From positions 231,561 through 295,560 of the forward strand of contig JBJMGT010000022.1 of assembly GCA_045807745.1 (NCBI GenBank): 64,000 nt of DNA. Direction: 5' to 3'. Numbering within the stretch: position 1 is the stretch's first letter; every line of letters begins with the position of its first letter. Below are positions 15,308-24,172 of the stretch, one piece after another. The DNA is from QHXQ01 sp045807745. Lineage in GTDB: Bacteria; Acidobacteriota; Blastocatellia; Pyrinomonadales; Pyrinomonadaceae. The position numbers were made by a program, and so were the translations under genes. The notes below the pieces were generated by a model that did not search any database, was not told where the DNA came from, and worked only from the letters and a program-made list of their open reading frames with translations.

Positions 15308-16201
15308 TCAAGCTGACAGTTGCTCGTGGGCATCAAGGGGTGTGCTGCGCATAGGCTCACGCCCGTCCGGTAGTTGCCATGTCGGGCGTTCAGCCGTGAA
15401 GGGCATGATTAGTATTTCATCGATCGTCAGTTCCGCCGGGTCGCGATAGGCGGGCACGCCGATCACGATCGCGGCTTGCGGCACGTCGAGCCGGAGCGTG
15501 CCGTGCAGCCAGTCCCAGATGGTTAAGCCGCTCGACCAGTTGCTGTTGGTCTCGGCCTTGACGAGCGAGTGATGGATGCCGTGCATGCGCGGCGTGACGA
15601 CGAGCCGGTGCAAGCGGCGTTCGAGTTTAATGGGCAGACGCAGGTTCGAGTGATGAAAGCTGATCGAGATGAGCAATAACGTCTGCCAGATGGAGAGCGT
15701 CTGCGGCGTGACGCCGATGAGGACGACTTGCGCCGCGCGCCAAGGGATCGAGAGCGCCAGTTCACCGAAGTGGAAGCGGAGCGCGGTCGAGGCGTCGAGT
15801 TCGAGGTCTGCGTGATGCACGACGTGAAAGCGCCAGAGCAGCGGCACACGATGTGTCAACACGTGCCACACGTAGAGCGTGTAGTCGAGCAACACGACGG
15901 CGAGCGCGATTTCCAACCACGCCGGCAACCGCACGCGCTTGAGCAAACCCCAACCGCGTCGCTCGACTAACCGCGTGAGTGGCGCGATGACGGGCGCTTC
16001 GGCCAGTTGCAGCACCAACGCGCCAGCGCCAGCGACGGCCATGTTGCGCGCCTCGCGCCGCAGTTTCGGCTCGACCGTATCACGTCGCAGAGGTCGCCTG
16101 CGCTCCAGCCATGCGAGCGCGACAAATGCGCCGACGACGAGCGGCGCGCTGACCCACGCCGGCAACTTATGCGCGCGCTCTTTCCGTCTTTCCGGTCTCA
16201 T
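15308..16201 (-). CDS. Fatty acid hydroxylase/sterol desaturase family membrane protein
   Basis: This encodes a 297-residue integral membrane di-iron protein. The histidine clusters of the family are present: HVLTH and FHVVHH in the first block, SFHHSN in the middle and HGIHHS in the third. Several hydrophobic segments come before and between them (LVVGAFVALAW, LEIALAVVLLDYTLYVWH). The family introduces hydroxyl groups or double bonds into lipids, carotenoids or hopanoids. The start at 16201 is chosen because AAGGA lies 8 nt upstream; 16210 is an alternative. The coding sequence overlaps the 3' end of the glycosyltransferase gene by about 35 bp, so translation is probably coupled. The substrate cannot be inferred. 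Confidence 0.85.
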   Translation of the reverse strand: MRPERRKERAHKLPAWVSAPLVVGAFVALAWLERRRPLRRDTVEPKLRREARNMAVAGAGALVLQLAEAPVIAPLTRLVERRGWGLLKRVRLPAWLEIALAVVLLDYTLYVWHVLTHRVPLLWRFHVVHHADLELDASTALRFHFGELALSIPWRAAQVVLIGVTPQTLSIWQTLLLISISFHHSNLRLPIKLERRLHRLVVTPRMHGIHHSLVKAETNSNWSSGLTIWDWLHGTLRLDVPQAAIVIGVPAYRDPAELTIDEILIMPFTAERPTWQLPDGREPMRSTPLDAHEQLSA

Positions 16202-16946
16202 CACTTTCATCCTTGCTTGCGCCAACAGAGGCACACACGCTTGCCTGTTCCCTGTCCACACGCCGCCCGCGAATCGGCGCATAGAGCCGACCCAAGTGTC
16301 GTGGGTGTACGCCGAGCCAGTAGAGACCTTGCAGGATCGACCAGCGCGTGAACGTGAGAATGAAACTGCACCCGGCGAAGCGCCGCGCGGAGGTCACAAC
16401 CTGTGCGTCGAGCTGCACGAAGCGCCCGTGCCGCCAGAGCCGGCGCAGCAGGTCTAGGTCTTCAAAGATGGGGAACGATTGGAAGCCGCCGCACTGTTCG
16501 TACACGGCGCGGCGCACGAAGAAGCCTGAGTCGCCGTAGGCTAGGCCCAGACGACGCAGACGTGGGTAGAGCCACGTGAGGAAGCGCGCCGCGCGCTCGT
16601 CACCATCGAAACGGATGGTGAAGTTGCCGCCGACCGTCTGCGTGTCCTGCGCGAGCGCCGACGTGATCTGTGCAATGGCATCTACGGGCGGCAGCGTGTC
16701 GGCGTGCAGAAACCAGAACGCGTCGCCGCGTGCGGCACATGCGCCCGCGTGCAGTTGCGCGCCGCGCCCGCGCGCGCTCGTGATGACGCGCGCGCCGCAT
16801 GCGCGTGCGATGGCGCACGTGTCGTCGCGGCTGCCGCCGTCCACGACGGTTACCTCCGGTGCGCCGGGCAGACGGGTGAGCGCACCGAGCAGCGCACCGA
16901 TGCTGCCGGCTTCGTCGAGCGTAGGAATAATGATCGAGACGAGCAT
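16167..16946 (-). CDS. TIGR04283-type family 2 glycosyltransferase
   Basis: A 259-residue GT-A fold glycosyltransferase: SIIIPTLDEAGSIGALL (N-terminal nucleotide-binding strand), VTVVDGGSRDDT (DGGS), the ARGRGAQLHAGA segment and FWFLHADT, which holds the family's DxD-equivalent HAD motif. GDSGFFVRR and FPIFEDLDLLRRL match the TIGR04283 (rSAM/selenodomain-associated transferase 2) subfamily. The C-terminus after about residue 220 is charged and unconserved. It is the first gene of a pair with the overlapping hydroxylase, so both may modify one envelope lipid; that is inference from context. Confidence 0.88.
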   Translation of the reverse strand: MLVSIIIPTLDEAGSIGALLGALTRLPGAPEVTVVDGGSRDDTCAIARACGARVITSARGRGAQLHAGACAARGDAFWFLHADTLPPVDAIAQITSALAQDTQTVGGNFTIRFDGDERAARFLTWLYPRLRRLGLAYGDSGFFVRRAVYEQCGGFQSFPIFEDLDLLRRLWRHGRFVQLDAQVVTSARRFAGCSFILTFTRWSILQGLYWLGVHPRHLGRLYAPIRGRRVDREQASVCASVGASKDESDETGKTERARA

Positions 16947-17196
16947 GCGTTTGGGCCTCTGCGGGCGACATGGACGGATCGCTTTCTAGCAATGAAAAGT
17001 CGCGGAATCGTCACGACCGGGCGGCGCACTTAGTTGCCAGCGTACAGAGTGTGTGCCGGCTTCTGTGTTTTAATAGTTGACCGCGCACAGCGAAATAGTC
17101 AAAACTAAGCACGCTCAACACACAACGCGCGCGCCCGTCGGCCAACGCCGCCGAAGTAACCACCCGGACGCGCCAGCGACAGGTTGGGAGGAGACC

Positions 17197-17595
17197 ATTA
17201 CACATATTGATTCAGACGGTCAGGCCGCGACCCCTCTGACGGTTTTGGTGGTCGAAGATTTCGAAGACACGCGTTACCTGATGCGCATGGAGTTGGAGCG
17301 GCGCGGCTTCCGCGTGCTTGAAGCCACGGACGGCGCAGAGGGCGTCGAGGTCGCGACGCGCGAGCAGCCTGACATCATCCTGATGGACATCGGTCTGCCT
17401 GTCATGGATGGTATAGAGGCCACGCGTCGCATCCGCGCGCAAGTGGATGCGCGCGACCGGCTCATTGTCGCGCTGACCGCGCACCACGAAACAGAGTATC
17501 GCGCCAACGCCCTCGCCGCCGGCTGCGACGCTTATCTGACCAAACCCATCGACTTCGATTGGTTGATCGATCTCTTAGGCCGGCTGCTGCCCTGA
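17197..17595 (+). CDS. Single-domain response regulator (CheY/DivK-like), start uncertain
   Basis: About 132 residues with a complete receiver domain: VLVVEDFEDTRYLM (acidic pocket), IILMDIGLPVMDG (phosphoacceptor Asp), LIVALTAHH (Thr/Ser switch) and YLTKPID (conserved Lys). There is no output domain, so it probably acts by protein contact. The start is odd. A strong Shine-Dalgarno (GGGAGGAG, 17186-17193) is followed by no ATG, GTG or TTG, but by ATT at 17197 with good spacing from its GGGAGG core. The only upstream conventional start in frame is a TTG at 17077, without a Shine-Dalgarno. An ATT start, as in infC, or a sequencing error must be considered. Confidence 0.8.
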   Translation: MTHIDSDGQAATPLTVLVVEDFEDTRYLMRMELERRGFRVLEATDGAEGVEVATREQPDIILMDIGLPVMDGIEATRRIRAQVDARDRLIVALTAHHETEYRANALAAGCDAYLTKPIDFDWLIDLLGRLLP

Positions 17596-17644
17596 CGCCG
17601 CCCGCCAAAGACGCAAACTATCAACCTGCCCGACGAGGTACATA

Positions 17645-18049
17645 ATGAAGAGTCTGCTGCTCATTGCCCTGACCTGTCTCTGTCTCTGCGCCGCGCCGCC
17701 CACGCAGGGGCAGAAGCCGACGCCGAGCACCGCTGCGTTCGATACGTTCTGGCCGAAGTTCAAAGAGGCTGTGGCCAAGAATGACAAAGAGGGCGTCGCC
17801 GCTATGACCAAATTCCCGCTGACGATGCCCTACGGCGTGCCGGCCGTTAAGACGAAAGCGCAGTTCCTCCAACGCTACGCGAAAATTTTCGACGCGGCGA
17901 CGCGCAAGTGTTTCGCCACCGCAAAACCTGAGCGTGAGAATAACAAGAGCGCGCGCTATAACGTCCTGTGCGGCGAGGCGATGCTCTACGAGTTCGATCT
18001 GGTCGGCGGCACATACAAGTTCGTCACCGTCGATAACATCAACGAGTGA
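17645..18049 (+). CDS. Secreted hypothetical protein (134 aa)
   Basis: This encodes a 134-residue protein with a clear signal peptide (MKSLLLIALTCLCLCAAPPTQGQ). The mature part resembles small periplasmic SnoaL/NTF2-like proteins: AFDTFWPKFKEAVAKNDKEGVAAMTKFPLTMPYG, then a Cys pair (KCFAT and VLCGE) that may form a disulfide and GGTYKFVTVDNIN at the end. It follows the response regulator gene by 49 bp on the same strand, with GAGG upstream of the ATG. The function is unknown; the fold suggestion is tentative. Confidence 0.75.
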   Translation: MKSLLLIALTCLCLCAAPPTQGQKPTPSTAAFDTFWPKFKEAVAKNDKEGVAAMTKFPLTMPYGVPAVKTKAQFLQRYAKIFDAATRKCFATAKPERENNKSARYNVLCGEAMLYEFDLVGGTYKFVTVDNINE

Positions 18050-18388
18050 GCGCGGCGCACGACGCGGGCTAGGGCGGCGGCGCTAATCTCCTTGAGACAA
18101 AAAAGCGCGCGCACGCGAGATGTTACTCTCGCGTGCGCGCGCTCGCGTCCGGCGGACGGCGGCGCGCCGCATCGAGTGACCGACTTCAAAACCGAGAGCG
18201 TTATCGCCTACGACCGGGCGCGCGCCGGCCGGCTCGCCTGCGCGCGCGGCGTCGAGACCACCGGTGTCGTGCTCATCAAAGATTTCCAATAACCGCGGCC
18301 CCGTTTGCTTTGCCCTGCGCGCCCGTGCCGTTAGATAATGCCGGCCTCCGCCGAGCGTTTTATCTTTCGTCACGGACAAGTTGCCCCT
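18050..18388. other. Gap with a strong hairpin and no convincing gene
   Basis: The interval holds the perfect hairpin described separately (18105-18142). A short frame ends at 18292 (about 38 residues, VTDFKTESVIAYDRARAG..., ending LIKDFQ). It reads protein-like but has no start with a Shine-Dalgarno and no recognised homologue; it might be a remnant. The sequence just before 18389 is the leader of the next gene. Confidence 0.5.
18099..18142 (-). terminator. Perfect 16-bp GC hairpin with T6 on the minus strand
   Basis: The arms 18105-18120 and 18127-18142 are exact complements around the loop TGTTAC. Six A residues precede the left arm, so on the minus strand the stem is followed by T6, the form of an intrinsic terminator. 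Both neighbours are on the plus strand, so it would block antisense transcription, or act as a plain hairpin for the secreted-protein mRNA. Confidence 0.7.
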
Positions 18389-19912
18389 ATGCTGCGCGCG
18401 CTGTCGCTGTCCACGATCTTCGTTTGCCTCGCATTTGTCGCCCCGACCGCGACCGCGAAAAGTGCGCCGTGGCTGTCTCTGCGTTCGCCCAACTATCTCT
18501 TCGTCGGCGACGCACGGGCCAGCGACATGCAACAGATCGCGCGGCGCTTCGAGCAGTTCCGCAACGTCTTCGCCGCGCAGTTTCCGGCCGCCGGGTTGAA
18601 CTCCGCCGCGCCGACCGTCGTGGTCGTCTTCAGAGACGACGAGAGCTATAAACCTTTCCGCCCGCTTTATCAGAACAACCCGGTGGACTTCGCCGGCTAC
18701 TTTCAGTCGGGCTTGGACGTGAACTACGTCGCGCTGCCGGCGGGCGGACGCGACGCAGAACCTTACGCGAAAATCTTTCACGAGTCGGTGCACCTGCTCT
18801 TGGACAGTCGCGCGCGCCGCGTGCCCGATTGGTTCAATGAGGGGCTGGCGCTCTACTACAGCACGTTCGAGTTGTCGGCGGCGGACGGGCGCGCCGTCAT
18901 CGGTCGCCCCATCGCGGAATATCTGCGCACCCTGCGCACGCGCGAGTTGTTGCCGCTCGCCACGCTCTTCGCCATCGAGCGCGACTCGGCCGATTACAAC
19001 GAAGCGGACAAGAGCGGTCTCTTCTACGCAGAGTCTTGGATGCTGGTGCACTATCTCATCTCCGGGCACGGCGGCCGCCGCCAACTGCAAATCCTCCGCT
19101 TCCTCGAACTCTGCGCGGCGGGCGTGCCTGTCGCGGACGGTTTTCGCAAAGCTTTCGGCGTTGACTACGCAGGGATGGAGCGCGAGTTAGAGACGTATCT
19201 CACACAAGAGATCGCCGGCGTGAAGTATGCGGACGCAGGCGCGCCGACAGGGTTAGCGGCCGAGTCGCAGGTCACGTCCTTGACTGAGGCCGAGACGGAA
19301 TACTATCAGGGCGATCTCTTGCTCCACATCGACCGGCTCGAAGATGCGACCAAACATCTGCGGCGCGCCATCGATGCGGATGAACGACTCGCCGTCGCGC
19401 ACGCCGCGCTTGGCGTCGCCTATGCCAAGCAGCGCAAGTTCACAGAGGCCGAGCGCCACTTGCGCCAAGCGGTCGCGCTCCAACCCGACAACTATCTCGC
19501 GCACTACTATTATGCCTATGGCTTGAGCCGCGAGGGCATGGACGCCGAACAGGCCGTCAACGCTTACGACCCGGCGGCGGCGCGTGTGATGCGCGCGGAA
19601 TTAAATCGCGCCATCGAGCTTGCGCCCGCGTTCCCCGAATCTTACCGCCTGCTCGCCTTTGTCAATCTGGTCACGGGCGAGCAACTCGCGGAGGCCGCCG
19701 CCTTGCTCAAACGCGCGCTCGTGCTTGCGCCCAACCGCCCCGATCTCTCCTACATGCTGGCCGAGGTCTACATGCGCAAAGGTGAGCCGGCGGAGGCGCG
19801 CGATGCGCTTCGGCGCGTCCTCCGCAGTGGCGCGCAAGCTCGGCTGCGCGCCCGCGCCACCGCCCTGCTCGCACGCATAGAGGCGGACGAACATCCGGCC
19901 GTTAAGAATTAA
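18389..19912 (+). CDS. Secreted DUF1570-like HExxH protein with TPR repeats
   Basis: The 507-residue protein starts at the ATG at 18389, where a signal peptide begins (MLRALSLSTIFVCLAFVAPTATA). An N-terminal domain contains FHESVHLLL (HExxH) and, about 20 residues later, WFNEGLALYY, the gluzincin pattern of DUF1570/peptidase MA-like proteins. The C-terminal half has TPR repeats (about 310-500), for example AVAHAALGVAYAKQRKFTEAERHLRQAV and RPDLSYMLAEVYMRKGEPAEARDALRR. It is probably periplasmic. Substrates are unknown. The domain order is common in Acidobacteriota. Confidence 0.87.
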   Translation: MLRALSLSTIFVCLAFVAPTATAKSAPWLSLRSPNYLFVGDARASDMQQIARRFEQFRNVFAAQFPAAGLNSAAPTVVVVFRDDESYKPFRPLYQNNPVDFAGYFQSGLDVNYVALPAGGRDAEPYAKIFHESVHLLLDSRARRVPDWFNEGLALYYSTFELSAADGRAVIGRPIAEYLRTLRTRELLPLATLFAIERDSADYNEADKSGLFYAESWMLVHYLISGHGGRRQLQILRFLELCAAGVPVADGFRKAFGVDYAGMERELETYLTQEIAGVKYADAGAPTGLAAESQVTSLTEAETEYYQGDLLLHIDRLEDATKHLRRAIDADERLAVAHAALGVAYAKQRKFTEAERHLRQAVALQPDNYLAHYYYAYGLSREGMDAEQAVNAYDPAAARVMRAELNRAIELAPAFPESYRLLAFVNLVTGEQLAEAAALLKRALVLAPNRPDLSYMLAEVYMRKGEPAEARDALRRVLRSGAQARLRARATALLARIEADEHPAVKN

Positions 19913-19928
19913 GCGCAACCTTTATGCT

Positions 19929-20060
19929 GGGAGCGCGGGCATCCTGCCCGCCATGAGCGCGTCAGCGCGAACAAAGCGCACGCTTGTTCAAGGTCGAAGG
20001 GAAGCGAGCACTTGGAAGCGTGCAGTAGCACGCTTTGGCGGGCAAGATGCCCGCGCTCCC
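19929..20060. repeat. GC-rich REP-like palindrome P1
   Basis: Arms 19929-19952 (GGGAGCGCGGGCATCC...) and 20037-20060 are near-perfect reverse complements. Each arm itself contains a small GCGGGCAT/TGCCCGC hairpin. The spacer contains another stem (AGCGTGC...GCACGCT). A second copy lies at 48341-48439 and shares the arms plus the flanking GGCAG(A/T)ACG. This is a dispersed repeat; it fills the gap before the M14 peptidase gene. Confidence 0.9.
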
Positions 20061-20163
20061 GGCAGAACGTAAGCGCACACTCTGGCAGCCCCGGCGCAAC
20101 TACGCTAGAATGCCGCCGCCTTAGTAGCAAACCCAGCCCGTCATTGTCTTTAAGAGGAACAAG

Positions 20164-23100
20164 ATGCATCACGTGCCAGCCTTCGTCCATCGCTTCATCT
20201 GCGCCGCACTCATGCTTGCGCTCGCCATCGTCGCCACGAGCGCGCAGACGCCGATCAAACCGGAGCGCGATCCGCAACAGCCCATCGATCAGGAGTACAC
20301 GCAGAAGATTCGCGAGTACACGACGCAGCCCTACTTTCTCTCGCCGCTCGTCGATTATCTGCCCGCATCATCAACCGTGCCGACGCCGAAGGCCGTGCTT
20401 GGCGACGTGGCCGGCGCGCCGGGCAAGCTCCCCTATTCGGCCGATGTCTATCGCTACATGCGTCTGTTGGAGAAGGCCACGCCGCGCGTGAAGGTCTATT
20501 CCATCGGCAAGAGCGAAGAGGGGCGCGAGATGATCGCCGTCGCCGTCGCGTCGGAAAAACTGATGGCGCAACTTGATGAGAACCGCGCGCGCCTCGCCAA
20601 GCTCGCCGACCCGCGCACGATCCAATTTAACGATGCGGAAGCCGAGCGCCTCGCCGCCGCTTCGACGCCCGTCTATTACATCACCGGCACGATCCACTCA
20701 CCGGAGACCGGCGCGCCGACCGCGCTGATGGAGTTGGCTTATCGCTTGGCCGTGGACGAGAGTCCGTACATTAAAAACATCCGCGAGAACGTCATCACGC
20801 TCATCACGCCCGTCGTCGAAGCAGACGGGCGCGACCGGCAAGTGGACGTGTACAACTGGCATCTCGCGCACCCCAAAGAGAACTGGCCGCCGCTCGTCTA
20901 CTGGGGCCACTACGTCGCGCACGACAACAACCGCGACGCGATGGGCTTGACGCTCAACCTCACGCGCAACGTCTTGAACACATATCTCGATTGGAAGGCG
21001 CAGGTCATACACGACCTGCACGAGTCCGTGCCTTATCTCTACGACAACACGATTGGGGACGGGCCTTATAACGCTTGGCTCGATCCGATCCTGACGGACG
21101 AGTGGCAGATGATCGGTTGGAACAATGTCTCGGAGATGACCAAGATGGGCATGCCCGGCGTCTTCGCGCACGGCACGTTCGATACGTGGTCGCCCGGCTA
21201 TCTGATGTTCCTTGCCGCGACGCACAACGGCATCAGCCGACTCTATGAGACGTTTGGCAACGGCGGCGCAGACACGGTCGAGCGCACACTCTCGCCTGAC
21301 GAGTACGAGCGCACTTGGTACAGACAGAACCCGCCGCTCCCACGCGTCCTGTGGTCGCAGCGCAACAACAACAACTATGAAGAGACGGGGCTGTTGACCG
21401 CGCTCAACTATTTTGCGAACAACAAGCAGTTGTTCCTACGCAACTTTTATTTGAAGAGCAAACGCTCGATTGAGAAACCGAAGAACGAAGGCCCCGCGGC
21501 TTACGTCTTCCCGGCCGATGATCCGCGTCTCGGCACGCAGGCGGAACTCCTGCGCACGCTCCAACTGCAAGGCTGCGAAATCTCGCGCGCGACCGCGCCG
21601 TTCAGTGTCACGCTGAAGTCGAAGAAGAAGACCGCCCAACCTGCCCCGACGGGCCCCGGCGCGAACGCGCAACAGGTGACGCAGGCGCTGCCTGAGAATC
21701 AGCGCCGCGAAGCAGGCCCGCCGAATCCGCAGACGACGCAGACCAACGAAGCAACAACGACGCGCCAGTTCCCCGCCGGCTCTTACATCGTCCGCATGGA
21801 TCAGCCTTACAGTCGCATCGCCGACGCCTTGCTCGATTATCAATACTGGAGTCCCAACGATCCGCAACGCCAGCCTTACGACGACACCGGCTGGACGTTC
21901 GGTGAGTTGTACGATGTGCAGGTCGTGCGCGTGACCGATGTGAAGGTGCTCGATGCCGCGATGGAGCGTGTCACAGGCCCCGTGCACGCCCCCGGCGGCA
22001 TGACCGGCACGGGCGAAATCTTTGCCATCAATCACAACGCCGACAACGCGCTCGTCACGCTGCGCTATCGGCTGAAGAACGCGAACATCGAAACGGCCGA
22101 AGAGGCGTTCACGAGCGACGGGCAGAAATTCAATCGCGGCACATTCATCATTCGCGGCGTCCCCGTGGCCGAGCTTGAACGCGCCGCCAATGATCTAGGC
22201 TTGCACGCTTTCGCGCTCACCGCGCCGCCGACCGTTAAGACGCACCCGGCGCGCGCGGCACGTATCGCGCTCGTGCACACGTGGCTCTCCACACAGGACG
22301 AGGGCTGGTGGCGTTTGGCGTTCGACAATCTGCACGTGCCCTACGACTACATCAGCACGCAGGACGTGAGCCGCGACGACAATCTGAACGCGAAGTACGA
22401 CGTGCTTGTCTTCGGCCCGACGGGGCGCGACCCGCAGTCGGTTCTTAACGGCATGCCGATGTGGGGTAACCCCGTCCCTTGGCAGACAACTACACTTACG
22501 CCCAACCTCGGCAAGATCGATTCGACGCCCGACATGCGCCCCGGTCTCGGTCTATCAGGGATCGTTAACCTGCAAAACTTCACGCGGCGCGGTGGCCTTT
22601 TGATCACCGCGACGGACACGTCCGATCTCGCCGTCGCCTTCAACCTGACGCAGGGCGTCGCAAGCGGGCGCGCGCAGCGTATGAAGCTCGTCGGCACAGT
22701 CCTGCACGCGAAGCTTGTGGACGCGACCAGCCCCATCGCTTACGGTTATGACGACACGCTCTCGGTCTACGCCGACGGCCCGTCGATCTTCAACGTGAGC
22801 AACATCGCGGGCGGGCGCGGGCGACGGCCCGCAGGCGGGAACGAGCGCGCTACGGGTCGCGGCACGCCCGACGATCCGGACGTGGTGCAGGGGCGCGTGC
22901 CCGTCGAAGCGCCGGCAGACCCAACCGCCGAGACATGGCAGGCGCTGCCCTTAACGGACGAGCAACGACGTAACAACCCTTACATCATTCCACCAGCGCA
23001 GCGCCCGCGCGTGATTGTCCGCTACGCCGACAACCGCGACCTATTCGTGTCCGGTCTGTTGGAAAACGGCGGCGAGTTGGCGCAACACCCGGCGGTCATT

Positions 23101-23247
23101 GATGTGCCGGTCGAACGCGGGCACGTCGTCCTCTTCTCGATCAATCCGGTCTGGCGCGGCGAGACGCAAGGCAGCTACTTCCTCGTCTTCAACGCGATCT
23201 TGAACTTCGATAATCTGAACGCCGCGCGCAAGCTCGACGAAAAATAA
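20164..23247 (+). CDS. Secreted M14-family zinc carboxypeptidase-like protein (1027 aa)
   Basis: This 1027-residue protein has a signal peptide (FICAALMLALAIVATSAQ). The M14 domain is N-terminal: GKSEEGREMIAVAV (substrate-binding region) and TGTIHSPETG, the HxxE zinc motif, at about residues 178-181. The third zinc ligand is probably in IHDLHESVPYLY. The catalytic Glu near the domain end was not located with certainty. The long C-terminal part (about 450-1027) includes a Gln/Thr/Pro-rich linker and a glutamine-amidotransferase-like fold (YDVLVFGPTGRDPQ, GGLLITATDTS, RGHVVLFSINPVWRG) seen in large Acidobacteriota/Bacteroidota M14 proteins. It probably degrades peptides outside the cytosol. GAGG lies upstream of the ATG. 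Confidence 0.88.
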   Translation: MHHVPAFVHRFICAALMLALAIVATSAQTPIKPERDPQQPIDQEYTQKIREYTTQPYFLSPLVDYLPASSTVPTPKAVLGDVAGAPGKLPYSADVYRYMRLLEKATPRVKVYSIGKSEEGREMIAVAVASEKLMAQLDENRARLAKLADPRTIQFNDAEAERLAAASTPVYYITGTIHSPETGAPTALMELAYRLAVDESPYIKNIRENVITLITPVVEADGRDRQVDVYNWHLAHPKENWPPLVYWGHYVAHDNNRDAMGLTLNLTRNVLNTYLDWKAQVIHDLHESVPYLYDNTIGDGPYNAWLDPILTDEWQMIGWNNVSEMTKMGMPGVFAHGTFDTWSPGYLMFLAATHNGISRLYETFGNGGADTVERTLSPDEYERTWYRQNPPLPRVLWSQRNNNNYEETGLLTALNYFANNKQLFLRNFYLKSKRSIEKPKNEGPAAYVFPADDPRLGTQAELLRTLQLQGCEISRATAPFSVTLKSKKKTAQPAPTGPGANAQQVTQALPENQRREAGPPNPQTTQTNEATTTRQFPAGSYIVRMDQPYSRIADALLDYQYWSPNDPQRQPYDDTGWTFGELYDVQVVRVTDVKVLDAAMERVTGPVHAPGGMTGTGEIFAINHNADNALVTLRYRLKNANIETAEEAFTSDGQKFNRGTFIIRGVPVAELERAANDLGLHAFALTAPPTVKTHPARAARIALVHTWLSTQDEGWWRLAFDNLHVPYDYISTQDVSRDDNLNAKYDVLVFGPTGRDPQSVLNGMPMWGNPVPWQTTTLTPNLGKIDSTPDMRPGLGLSGIVNLQNFTRRGGLLITATDTSDLAVAFNLTQGVASGRAQRMKLVGTVLHAKLVDATSPIAYGYDDTLSVYADGPSIFNVSNIAGGRGRRPAGGNERATGRGTPDDPDVVQGRVPVEAPADPTAETWQALPLTDEQRRNNPYIIPPAQRPRVIVRYADNRDLFVSGLLENGGELAQHPAVIDVPVERGHVVLFSINPVWRGETQGSYFLVFNAILNFDNLNAARKLDEK

Positions 23248-23301
23248 CTTTGGCCGCCCCCGCGCCGTGTGACTGCAAAGCCGCTGTCAGTGAGGTTTGC
23301 C

Positions 23302-23625
23302 CTAAGCGTGTCGCTCGGCATTGAGCTTGCGCTCCCGAACGAAGAGGAACAGAGGCAAGCCCAAAGACCCGCCGACCAGCAGTGTGCACAACACATAAAC
23401 CCACAGATGTTTCATGCCGCGCCGCCGCCCCTCGGACAGGATGAAGCACAAGAGCGCGAGACCTGCGACGATCACGTCCATGCCGAAGAAGGCCGAGATA
23501 TTGGTTTGAAAAAGCTGTTTGAAGATGAGCGGCACGTCAAGCCCATGAGTCGCCAGAAAGGGGATGAAGAACGAGAGCGGGAGGATCGTGCCCAAGATCG
23601 CCGCGCCCAGAAAGAGCCATTGCAT
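23302..23625 (-). CDS. DUF2834-like small membrane protein
   Basis: The 107-residue integral membrane protein has three predicted helices: MQWLFLGAAILGTILPLSFFIPFL, FFGMDVIVAGLALLCFIL and HLWVYVLCTLLVGGSLGLPLFLFV. The pattern fits DUF2834, which is of unknown function. The longest frame starts 30 codons earlier; the ATG at 23625 is used because GGAG precedes it and the first helix starts there. It ends against the M14 gene (convergent, 54 bp). The 90 bp between it and the cyclotransferase gene would be its leader. Confidence 0.75.
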   Translation of the reverse strand: MQWLFLGAAILGTILPLSFFIPFLATHGLDVPLIFKQLFQTNISAFFGMDVIVAGLALLCFILSEGRRRGMKHLWVYVLCTLLVGGSLGLPLFLFVRERKLNAERHA

Positions 23626-23717
23626 AATCGTTTCTCCTCTCGCGCTGGCTGGCAGACTCGGCGGCGCAGGTTGCATGAGTTGATAGGTGGCGGTGCTGAA
23701 GCTATGCCGCCGCATGA

Positions 23718-24137
23718 TTAACTCTGAACTTCGTCCGGCCCGGTGTCGTCAGGCCAGTCTGTTTTCGTCTTAGCATATTCAAGCCAATCACCCGATGTGA
23801 TTAATCTATTAGGTGCATAAAATTCAGGCTCAGGTTCATAAACCCAACCTGTCCTGCTGTCGCCCCCAAGGGAGATGGCAACCTGCTGCCGCCGATAATG
23901 GCTTGAGGCTTCAAACTCATCCAACTCAGTCAGCGTCTCATCATCAACTTCATACACTTCGCCCAGCACCAATGAGTTCGCTTCATTAAGTAGCAAGCCC
24001 GGATACGCACCCAGATCATAGAGGCGGCCGCTGACTTTAGCCTCAGCAATAAATTTAGCCCTGGGAAATCTGACAGACATTGCGCCCGCCCCGCCGCGCC
24101 GCAACGTCCCATAGACAAAGACGAGCTGCTTATTCAT
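23718..24137 (-). CDS. Gamma-glutamylcyclotransferase-like (GGCT/AIG2 family) protein
   Basis: This 139-residue cytosolic protein has the GGCT fold. The N-terminal substrate loop is VFVYGTLRRGG, followed by GRLYDLGAYPGLLL and GEVYEVDDETLTELDEFEA, whose Glu is at the place of the catalytic acid. SRTGWVYEPEP is near the end. Family members cleave gamma-glutamyl-amino acids or gamma-glutamylamines (YtfP type), releasing 5-oxoproline. The substrate is not predictable. It is followed upstream by the ornithine-cyclodeaminase-like gene (35 bp), so the three amino-acid/peptide genes 23718-25905 may be one operon. Confidence 0.88.
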   Translation of the reverse strand: MNKQLVFVYGTLRRGGAGAMSVRFPRAKFIAEAKVSGRLYDLGAYPGLLLNEANSLVLGEVYEVDDETLTELDEFEASSHYRRQQVAISLGGDSRTGWVYEPEPEFYAPNRLITSGDWLEYAKTKTDWPDDTGPDEVQS

Positions 24138-24172
24138 TTAGCTTGACCTTTCGCATAGCTAACTAACGCATA

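Noticed and set aside
18176..18292. Short protein-like frame ending LIKDFQ
   Set aside because: No start with a ribosome site and no recognised family; kept only as a note in the gap entry.
18083..19090. 335-codon minus-strand frame
   Set aside because: Antisense to the DUF1570/TPR gene, and includes the terminator hairpin.
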